Below are positions 10,109 through 15,717 of a stretch of 15,717 nt of DNA, one piece after another. Source of the DNA: UBA4735 sp036569845 (lineage in GTDB: Bacteria; Chloroflexota; Limnocylindria; P2-11E); contig DATCPY010000189.1 of assembly GCA_036569845.1 (NCBI GenBank), positions 1 to 15,717 of the forward strand, read 5' to 3'. A model generated the notes under the pieces. The model searched no databases, was not told where the DNA came from, and saw only the letters and a program-made list of their open reading frames with translations. Position numbers and translations under genes: made by a program. Within the stretch, counting starts at the first letter, position 1; every line of letters begins with the position of its first letter.

Positions 10109-10128
10109 GCCTGCCCGGCGGGCCAGGC
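10109..10128 (+). other. GC-rich hairpin in the gap after the CvpA-CAP gene
   Basis: GCCTG pairs with CAGGC, and inside it CCC pairs with GGG across a GGC loop, with one unpaired C. It sits in a 45-base gap between two co-directional genes. There is no T-run after it, so it is not a standard intrinsic terminator; it could attenuate or process the transcript, or be chance in GC-rich DNA. Confidence 0.3.
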
Positions 10129-10135
10129 CCGGAAC

Positions 10136-10510
10136 GTGCACCGCCGCGACCGGATGCACGATCTGTTCGGCCGGCTCGCCCAGAAGGTCAACGCGGTGAT
10201 CGCGAGCCCGTGGGCGCTGATCGTCGCGCTCGCGCTCATCGGCGCCTACTTCCTGTTCGGCCCGGCACTCGGCCTTCCACCGCAGCCGCTCGAGCTCAGC
10301 TTCCTCATCACGCTCTGCACCTTCATTCTCGTGCTCCTGCTCGAGCACGAGAGCTATCGCGATAACGCCGCGCTCCAGGTGAAGCTCGACGAGATCATCC
10401 GCGCGATCGGCGCCGATCCAGCGAAGATCGGGATCGAGGAGCGTCCGCAGAAGGAGATCGACTCGGTACGCGACGCGGCCCGCGGGAGCGAGGGCCCCAC
10501 CGTCGGCTAG
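10136..10510 (+). CDS. Low-affinity iron permease family small membrane protein
   Basis: This 124-residue protein has two membrane segments (about 23-43 and 52-70) followed by YRDNAALQVKLDEIIRA (74-90). That layout, with the NRDs-x-A-x-Q-x-KLDELIR block after the second helix and the SPWA and FGP motifs around the first, matches the bacterial members of the low-affinity iron permease family (PF04120 type). Despite the name, iron transport by these short bacterial homologues is not established. The C-terminal ~35 residues are charged and cytoplasmic. The GTG at 10136 is the first start; an ATG at 10154 (Met7) is an equally plausible start, and neither has a strong ribosome-binding site. It is ten bases before the MFS gene. 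Confidence 0.72.
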   Translation: MHRRDRMHDLFGRLAQKVNAVIASPWALIVALALIGAYFLFGPALGLPPQPLELSFLITLCTFILVLLLEHESYRDNAALQVKLDEIIRAIGADPAKIGIEERPQKEIDSVRDAARGSEGPTVG

Positions 10511-10520
10511 GCTCCCCAGC

Positions 10521-11792
10521 GTGGCAGCGCCCGGGTTGGCCCCTCCGGAGAGCGCGGTCCGGCCCATCCGCTTCGCCGCCCTCGAGGTCCCGACGTTCCG
10601 CTGGTACTGGCTCTCGAGCTGGATCTCGTCGACCGGCGACGGCATGGAGAACGTGATCCGCGGCCTGCTCATCGTGCAGCTGGTCGGCCTTGCGGCGGCG
10701 CCGTTCTGGCTCGGCATGATGGTGTTCGCGCACTGGGTGCCGTTCACGTTGTTCTCGCTGTACGGCGGCGCGCTCGCCGACCGCTACGACAACCGAAAGG
10801 TGCAGATCGTCGCGCAGCTGCTGCTGATGACCGCGGCGTTCGGCGTGGCCGCGGCGACGCTCTCCGGCGTCGTGACCGAGTGGTGGATCTTCGGGCTGCT
10901 CCTCGTCCATGGGTTCGCCGGCGCGATCGGCGGACCGGCGCAGCAGACGCTCATCCACTCGATCGTGGGCCGCGACCGGCTGCTCTCCGCTGTAAGCCTC
11001 AACTCGACCGCCCGGCAGCTGTCGCAGGTCATCGGCCCGGCCATCGCGGGCTTCATCTACCTGCAGTTCGGGCCGGGGTGGGGGTTCTTCGTGAACGGCC
11101 TGACATTCGTCCCGCTGCTCCTGTTCCTCGCCTTCTTCATCCGCCTCGCGCCGAAGGCGAAGATCGCGCCGCAGCGCGTGCTGGAGGCATTGCGCGAGGG
11201 CATCGCCTTCGTGCGCGCGCGGCCGCGGATCGGCGGTCTCATCGGCGTGGAGATGCTGCCGGTCATCTTCCTCGGGCACACCTTCAACTCGCTGCTCGTC
11301 GTCTTCGCGGCCGACTACCTCCATGCGGGCACGCTTGGCTACTCGTTCCTGCTCGTCGCGAGCGGCATCGGTGCGCTGACCGCTGCGCTCTGGATGGCGT
11401 ATGCGCGGCAGCGCGGTGATCCCGCGCCGATCATCGTCGCCGCAGCCGCCGTCGAGGTCCTCGCGATCCTCGTCTTCGCGCTCTCGACCAGCTACGTGCT
11501 GTCGCTGCTGCTCATGGTCGCCATCGGCGCCGCCACGGTGCTGACGCAGTCGTTCAACAACACCGCGCTGCAGCTCTCGGCCCCCGACGCCATCCGCGGC
11601 CGGGTGATGGGCGCGTACAGCTTCGGCACCCAGGGGTTCCGCGTCCTGAACGGGCCGTTGCTCGGCGTGCTCGCGACGGTGCTGACGCCGCCGCTCGCCG
11701 TCGCGGGCTCGGCGCTCGTGGTGCTGGGCGGGCTTGCCGGGATCGTTGCGCTCGTGCCGCAGCTCCGGCGGCGGGACGGTCCGGCGGTCTAG
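10521..11792 (+). CDS. MFS transporter, EntS/MFS_3-like
   Basis: The 423-residue protein is a polytopic major facilitator. It starts with FRWYWLSSWISSTGDGMENV, the opening typical of the MFS_3/EntS group, and carries motif A as GGALADRYDNRK in the loop after the second helix. The conserved GPAQQTLIHSIVGRDRLLSAVSLN region (around 135-160) and the C-terminal PDAIRGRVMGAYSFG segment also match that group, which includes enterobactin exporters and many uncharacterised efflux proteins. The substrate cannot be read from sequence. The GTG start is ten bases after the preceding stop, without a clear ribosome-binding site. Its stop is the TAG of a CTAG palindrome that also provides the stop of the convergent small gene. 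Confidence 0.88.
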   Translation: MAAPGLAPPESAVRPIRFAALEVPTFRWYWLSSWISSTGDGMENVIRGLLIVQLVGLAAAPFWLGMMVFAHWVPFTLFSLYGGALADRYDNRKVQIVAQLLLMTAAFGVAAATLSGVVTEWWIFGLLLVHGFAGAIGGPAQQTLIHSIVGRDRLLSAVSLNSTARQLSQVIGPAIAGFIYLQFGPGWGFFVNGLTFVPLLLFLAFFIRLAPKAKIAPQRVLEALREGIAFVRARPRIGGLIGVEMLPVIFLGHTFNSLLVVFAADYLHAGTLGYSFLLVASGIGALTAALWMAYARQRGDPAPIIVAAAAVEVLAILVFALSTSYVLSLLLMVAIGAATVLTQSFNNTALQLSAPDAIRGRVMGAYSFGTQGFRVLNGPLLGVLATVLTPPLAVAGSALVVLGGLAGIVALVPQLRRRDGPAV

Positions 11793-12025
11793 GTGTGCTG
11801 GGGCTTCGCGGCGATCGCGCGGCGGGCGCGGTCTCCGGCCGCTCGGAGGTTGACCACGACGAGCGCGACGAGCATCGCGAGGAGCAGCCAGCCGACCTGA
11901 TCGCGTTGCGGATCGGCGAGGACCGTGGCGGCGATCCACGTCAGCGCCAACGCGACGACGATGCCGACAGCGAGGGAGCCGTCCTCGACGAGCAGGCCCC
12001 AGACCGTCCCGAGCGCGGCCTTCAT
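11789..12025 (-). CDS. Small two-helix membrane protein, unknown
   Basis: A 78-residue protein with two hydrophobic segments at about 16-37 and 43-61 and a basic C-terminus (RAAGDRARRAIAAK), which the positive-inside rule would place in the cytoplasm. I do not recognise a family. It starts with ATG six bases after the stop of the COG4280/FTR1-like gene and is therefore the last gene of the leftward operon; its ribosome-binding site is weak and would lie inside the preceding gene. It ends on the CTAG shared with the convergent MFS gene. Conserved close linkage would make it an accessory subunit of the upstream membrane protein, but this is inference. Confidence 0.6.
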   Translation of the reverse strand: MKAALGTVWGLLVEDGSLAVGIVVALALTWIAATVLADPQRDQVGWLLLAMLVALVVVNLRAAGDRARRAIAAKPQHT

Positions 12026-12031
12026 CAGGCG

Positions 12032-12799
12032 CTACACACTCTTCGCATCCACTTCGGCTCCACGCGGCAGCATCGCCGCGAGCATGCGCGCGGACACCCA
12101 GCTGGCTGCGAGGAACACCGCGAGGATCATGGGGATCGAGAGCGCGTCTCCCGGCCACTGCGCGCCGAGGCCCTCCGCGAACCAGAACACGCCGAACGCC
12201 GAGAGGATCGCACCCACCCCGAACTTCATCCAGTTCTCCGGGACCATCGTCAGCGGCTGGCGCAGCGCGACCCCCAGGGCGATCACCACGATGCCCGCCG
12301 CGATCGCCCCCGCGATCGCGGAATTGAGCGCCGCCGCGCCGCCGGCGCCGAACGCGATCACGATGAACGCTACCTCCGTGCCCTCGAGCAGTACGGCCTT
12401 GTACGCGACGATCGCGCCGATCCGGTCGAAGCCGGTCCGCTTCTCTCCGCGGGCCTTGAGCAGGGCGACCTCGTTCAGGTAGATGCGCTCCTCGTCGTGC
12501 AGGGCGACGATCCCGGCGAAGCGCAGGACGGCCTTGCGAAGCCAGCGGAGACCGAACAACAGCAGGAGCGCGCCGACGAAGGCCTTGAGCGCGTGCTCCG
12601 GCACTACCGTGACGATGGTCACGCCGAGGGCTGCGATGATGACCGCGAGGGTCGCGGCGGCTGCGATCGCGCCGTAGAGCGGCGCGCGCCACCCGCGGGT
12701 GACGCCGACCGCGAGGATGATCGTCGTCGCCTCCACGAACTCGACCGCGCTCGCGATGAACGCGGGCAACGCGGCGACGGCCAGGCTACCGAGATCCAC
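12032..12799 (-). CDS. COG4280/FTR1-like multi-pass membrane protein
   Basis: The 255-residue protein is mostly hydrophobic with about seven membrane segments and an evident two-fold internal repeat. Residues 20-90 (E-F-V-E then ILAVG, VIIAALGV, VPEHALK, VGALLLLFGLRW) parallel residues 139-210 (E-G-T-E then VIAFG, VVIALGV, VPENWMK, VGAILSAFGVFW). Each half starts with an ExxE pair inside a helix (Glu20/Glu23 and Glu139/Glu142), as in the FTR1-type iron permeases and in other duplicated cation transporters. The sequence best fits the uncharacterised COG4280 membrane proteins (VEFVEA...LAVGVTRGWR). A divalent cation substrate is a reasonable guess but not shown. The GTG start has GAGGAG five bases upstream, overlapping the stop of the upstream MFS gene. 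Confidence 0.75.
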   Translation of the reverse strand: MDLGSLAVAALPAFIASAVEFVEATTIILAVGVTRGWRAPLYGAIAAAATLAVIIAALGVTIVTVVPEHALKAFVGALLLLFGLRWLRKAVLRFAGIVALHDEERIYLNEVALLKARGEKRTGFDRIGAIVAYKAVLLEGTEVAFIVIAFGAGGAAALNSAIAGAIAAGIVVIALGVALRQPLTMVPENWMKFGVGAILSAFGVFWFAEGLGAQWPGDALSIPMILAVFLAASWVSARMLAAMLPRGAEVDAKSV

Positions 12800-12808
12800 G
12801 GCTTCTCC

Positions 12809-13993
12809 TCAGGGTGTCGCTCCGAGTATCGCCGTTCTCGCCGGTACGCGCGGGACCGCGCGCATCAACAGGGCGCACGCGATCGCGAGCCCGCCGGCCA
12901 CGATGAACACCGGTGGGATGCCGGCGCGCTCGGCGACGATCGCCATCGGCGCGACGGCGAGGCCGCCAAGCCCGATGGAGAGGCCGAGCATGACCCCGCT
13001 CACCATCCCGAGGCTGCCCGGCATGCTCTCCTGGCCGCGGACCGCCAGGACCACGAACGATCCGTTCAGCAGCATCCCGCTGACCGCCGTCGCCGCGACG
13101 AACGCGAGCCCCACGTCGGTCTGCGTCGCGAGCAGCACGCAGAACGGCGCCGCGCAGAGCAGGCTCGTGATGATGACGCGGTCGCGGCCGACGCGATCGG
13201 CGAGCCACCCGCCGATGAGTCCGCCGACCGCGCCGGACAGGAGATAGAGCGTGAGCAGTCGTGACGCGTCGATCACGCTGGCTCCGCGGCTCACGGCGTA
13301 GACCGGAAGGAACGAGCTCACCAGGGCTGTCGCCCAGGCCCGGGCAGCGGACACCGACACGAGCCCGACCAGCATCCGGCGGTTCGCGCGGAGGATCGTC
13401 CGCAACGGCACCGCCGGGGTCGTCCGCGCCGGCAGATGCGGTCCGGCTCGCCAGACGAGGACGCCGAGCACGATCGCCGGGATCGCGACGAGCCAGCTCC
13501 CATCGAGGCCGACGGTCGCGATGATCACCCCGATGAGGAACGGCCCGACCGGAAGGCCGAAGTTCCCGGCGCTGATGTAGACGCTCATCCAACGGCCCCG
13601 CGATCGAACTGGGACCGAGCCTGCGACGAGCGCCGCGCTCACCGGGTGATAGAGCGCGGTGCCCAATCCGCCGGCGAGCAGCGCGACCGCGACGATCGCG
13701 ATGCTCGGCGCGAGCCCTAAGGCTGCCGCAGCGAGACCCGAGAGGGCCACGCCGCTCCAGGCCATCCAGCGGGTCCGCCCACCGCGATCGGCCATGTAGC
13801 CGAAGACCGGCTGGGTGAACGACGACGACGCCTGGTACAGCGTGATGAGGATGCCGGCGACCCCAAGGCCGATCCCGAGCCTGCCCAGGAGCAGCGGCAG
13901 GAGGGCCGGGAGCATGTACGCGTACGAGTCGTTCGTGAGGTGGGCCAGGGCCATGACCCCGACCGAGCGGGCGCGACGGGGATCGTGATTCAC
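12809..13993 (-). CDS. MFS transporter, fosmidomycin-resistance (FSR)-like
   Basis: The 394-residue protein is a full-length major facilitator with about twelve helices. Its opening, MALAHLTNDSYAYMLPALLPLL (from residue 14), is the FSR-family signature (H-x-x-ND near the first helix), and motif A appears as GYMADRGGRTRW. A second loop motif, GGWLADRVGRDRV, sits after helix 8. FSR-type carriers include fosmidomycin exporters and many proteins of unknown substrate. I chose the GTG at 13993 because it overlaps the glcF stop as GTGA; an ATG at Met14 is an alternative. The open frame continues upstream to 15193 only as the antisense shadow of glcF. Being locked between glcF and the COG4280 gene suggests a role in uptake or export related to the glycolate/lactate oxidase. 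Confidence 0.88.
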   Translation of the reverse strand: MNHDPRRARSVGVMALAHLTNDSYAYMLPALLPLLLGRLGIGLGVAGILITLYQASSSFTQPVFGYMADRGGRTRWMAWSGVALSGLAAAALGLAPSIAIVAVALLAGGLGTALYHPVSAALVAGSVPVRSRGRWMSVYISAGNFGLPVGPFLIGVIIATVGLDGSWLVAIPAIVLGVLVWRAGPHLPARTTPAVPLRTILRANRRMLVGLVSVSAARAWATALVSSFLPVYAVSRGASVIDASRLLTLYLLSGAVGGLIGGWLADRVGRDRVIITSLLCAAPFCVLLATQTDVGLAFVAATAVSGMLLNGSFVVLAVRGQESMPGSLGMVSGVMLGLSIGLGGLAVAPMAIVAERAGIPPVFIVAGGLAIACALLMRAVPRVPARTAILGATP

Positions 13994-15267
13994 CGCGACG
14001 CGTAGGCGCGGTCGAGGACATCCATCAGATGCACCACCGGGGTCTTCGCGCCCTCGCGACGGAGCGCGGCCTCGATCTGCATCTGGCAGCCCGGGTTCGC
14101 GGTGATCACCATGTCGGCGCCGCTGCGCACGATGTGCTGGGCCTTGCGATGCCCGAGACGCGCGGCGAGCTCCGGCTGCGTCACGTTGTATGTGCCCGCG
14201 CTGCCGCAGCACCAATCGGCCTCCGCGAGCGGGACGAGGACGAGATCGGGGATCGCCGCGAGGAGCGCCCGCGGCTGCGCGCTGATCTTCTGCCCGTGGA
14301 TGAGATGGCAGGGGTCGTCGTAGGCGGCCGTGGCGCGCAGCGGCCCGGGCGGCGCGGCCAGGCCGACGCCGGCGAGGTACTCGCTTGCGTCCTTCACCCG
14401 CAGCGAGAACCGCTCGCCGCGGTCCGCCCACTCCAGGTCGTCCTTCAGGAGCCAGCCGTACTCCTTCAGATTGGCGCCGCAGCCGGCGGCGTTCACGATG
14501 AACGCGTCGACCGCGAGCGGCTCGAGCACCTCGATGTTCCGCTTCGCGAGGTCGCGGGCGCCACCGCGCTCCCCGGCGTGCGCATGCAGCGCGCCGCAGC
14601 ACGTCTGCGCCGCGGGCACGACCACCTCGATGCCGTTGCGCGCGAGCACGCGAGCCGTGGCCGCGTTCGTGTCCGCGAACGCAGCCCGCATCACGCAGCC
14701 GGTGAACAGCGCGACCGTGCCGCGCCGCACGCCGGCGGCCGGGAACCGCGCCGGCAGCGAGCCGCTCGACGGGGCCTTGTCGGGAACGAGGTCCAGCAGC
14801 TCCGCGAGCCGCTTCATCCCGATCAGCCGGAGGATGGTCCGCGCGCCGAGGCGCTTGGACAGATAGCCGAATCGCGCAAACAGCGCGAGCCGGGTGGGGG
14901 AGGTGATGAGACCCCGGAAGGCGACGCGGCGCAGGATCGCTTCGCCGATGTTCGGTCTGCGGGCCGCAACGACCTGCGACCGCGCGGCCTCCATCAGCTT
15001 CCCGAAGGACACGCCGGACGGGCACGCGGTCTCGCAGGCGCGGCAGTCGAGGCACTTGGCCATGTGGTCGGCGAACGCGGCGCTGTCCGCGTCGAGCCGT
15101 CCGTCCCACACGTTCTTCATCAGCCGGATCCGGCCGCGTGGCGAATCCATCTCCACCCCGAGCTCCGCGAACGTCGGGCACGTCGGCAGGCAAAGGCCGC
15201 AGTGCACGCAGCGAGAGATGAGCTCGGGCAGCGGCGCGTCGGCGTTGGGGAAGCCTCGGGTGGTCAT
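13990..15267 (-). CDS. glcF: Glycolate oxidase iron-sulfur subunit GlcF
   Basis: GlcF carries electrons from the flavin subunits of glycolate (or a related 2-hydroxyacid) dehydrogenase to the respiratory chain at the membrane. The 425-residue protein has two ferredoxin-type 4Fe-4S motifs, C20-x2-C23-x2-C26-x3-C30-P and C72-x2-C75-x2-C78-x3-C82-P. Two cysteine-rich CCG domains follow: the first with FTGCV and QTCCGALHAHAG (roughly 185-255), the second with DDPCHLIHGQ and DWCCGSAGTYN plus the ANPGCQMQ end (roughly 320-400). These are diagnostic of GlcF rather than of the LldE or GlpC relatives. The ATG overlaps the stop of the upstream flavoprotein gene (ATGA), and the stop overlaps the MFS start (GTGA), so three genes are translationally linked. 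Confidence 0.95.
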   Translation of the reverse strand: MTTRGFPNADAPLPELISRCVHCGLCLPTCPTFAELGVEMDSPRGRIRLMKNVWDGRLDADSAAFADHMAKCLDCRACETACPSGVSFGKLMEAARSQVVAARRPNIGEAILRRVAFRGLITSPTRLALFARFGYLSKRLGARTILRLIGMKRLAELLDLVPDKAPSSGSLPARFPAAGVRRGTVALFTGCVMRAAFADTNAATARVLARNGIEVVVPAAQTCCGALHAHAGERGGARDLAKRNIEVLEPLAVDAFIVNAAGCGANLKEYGWLLKDDLEWADRGERFSLRVKDASEYLAGVGLAAPPGPLRATAAYDDPCHLIHGQKISAQPRALLAAIPDLVLVPLAEADWCCGSAGTYNVTQPELAARLGHRKAQHIVRSGADMVITANPGCQMQIEAALRREGAKTPVVHLMDVLDRAYASR

Positions 15268-15717
15268 CCGAGCGCCGATCGCCCGGGCTCGAGGATGCCG
15301 GCCGGATCGAAGGCCTCCTTCAAGCGGCGCATAAGGAACGCGCCCGCAGGCTCTGGGCCGCCGAACGTCGTCAGTCCTTCGACCGCGCTGCGCTCGATGC
15401 GCGCGCTGCCGCCCAGAATGCGCGCGGTCGCGACGAGCCCGTCCGCCGCGGCGATCAGCCCGGCGTCATCGCGGAGATGCACGTGCGCGATCCCGCTCGC
15501 GGCATCCGCGACGAGCCGCGCGTCCCGATCCACGCCGACGGCGGCCTCGGCGAATGCCGTCTGCGCAGAGAGCGGCAACGCCGCGCGCACGACCGCGCCG
15601 CCGACGGCCAGGTCCACGATCTCGCGCAGCGGCTCGAGCGCCACAGCGGGATCAGCGACGTCCTCGGAGGTCGCGCCCCGCGCGGCCGCCACGCGAGCGA
15701 GCTCGGCCATCGCGCGT
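15264..15717 (-). CDS. FAD-binding oxidase, GlcE-like (5' part cut by window)
   Basis: Only the last ~150 residues are present; the frame stays open to the right edge. The C-terminal LMRRLKEAFDPAGILEPGR is the hallmark end of FAD-linked oxidases of the GlcD/GlcE/vanillyl-alcohol oxidase group, in which LDP-x-GI-x-NPG closes the substrate domain. The short, Ala-rich body before it, without the long FAD-linked C domain of GlcD, and the direct coupling to glcF point to GlcE. It would supply the second flavin subunit of the glycolate oxidase complex. The FAD-binding PP-loop lies outside the window, so GlcD or another oxidase cannot be completely excluded. Confidence 0.8.
   Translation of the reverse strand, partial: RAMAELARVAAARGATSEDVADPAVALEPLREIVDLAVGGAVVRAALPLSAQTAFAEAAVGVDRDARLVADAASGIAHVHLRDDAGLIAAADGLVATARILGGSARIERSAVEGLTTFGGPEPAGAFLMRRLKEAFDPAGILEPGRSALG

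Noticed and set aside
10109..10128. GC-rich hairpin as an intrinsic terminator.
   Set aside because: There is no T-run after the stem and the next gene continues in the same direction, so I list it only as a hairpin.
10395..12692. A 765-codon open frame on the minus strand.
   Set aside because: It is antisense to the iron permease family and MFS genes and out of frame with the COG4280 gene. The product is dominated by R, D, E, H and A with no domain, as expected for a GC-rich shadow frame.
11795..13264. A 489-codon open frame on the plus strand.
   Set aside because: It lies opposite the 78-residue gene, the COG4280-like gene and part of the FSR-like MFS gene. Its product is R/D/H/A-rich without membrane segments or motifs, whereas the opposite strand gives well-formed proteins.
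13994..15193. Upstream in-frame extension of the FSR-like MFS gene, giving a 794-residue product.
   Set aside because: The extra 400 residues are an alternative frame of glcF. The MFS starts naturally at the GTG overlapping the glcF stop.

Overview
This is a strongly GC-rich, densely packed bacterial chromosome segment. Start codons are often GTG, neighbouring genes frequently overlap by 1-4 bases, and intergenic space is minimal. No tRNA, rRNA, CRISPR array, IS element or phage gene was seen. Two GAAC-N4-GTTC operators of the Gram-positive LexA type, a lone tadE-cpaB pair, and the gene content suggest a Gram-positive-like or Chloroflexota-type lineage (for example uncultivated soil or freshwater Chloroflexota). 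That placement is inference; no marker here fixes the phylum.

Layout. (1) Bases 1-1823, + strand: the 3' part of an ABC-F ATPase gene, then coaE (dephospho-CoA kinase), overlapping by GTGA. (2) Bases 1795-3219, - strand: a two-gene operon, tadE-like pseudopilin then cpaB, convergent with coaE. (3) Bases 3220-3403: a 184-base divergent control region with two LexA-type boxes. One lies between the -35 and -10 of a tadE promoter; the other lies just upstream of uvrB. (4) Bases 3404-11792, + strand: uvrB, a five-helix membrane protein of unknown function, uvrA, a CvpA-CAP fusion protein, a low-affinity iron permease family protein, and an EntS-type MFS transporter. The first four sit nearly end to end and are probably one transcript. 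(5) Bases 11789-15717, - strand: an operon read leftwards, holding the 3' part of a glcE-like flavoprotein gene, glcF, an FSR-like MFS transporter, a COG4280/FTR1-like membrane protein and a 78-residue membrane protein. The first three genes are joined by 4-base start/stop overlaps.

Biology. UvrA and UvrB are the damage-recognition part of nucleotide excision repair and appear to be SOS-controlled as one transcript that also encodes envelope proteins. The same control region appears to place a pilus-biogenesis pair under LexA, which is the most unusual signal in the window. The left-reading operon combines a glycolate or lactate type oxidase (GlcE/GlcF) with two transport-like membrane proteins. 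No complete new defence or mobile system was found; the novelty is mainly regulatory and in operon composition.
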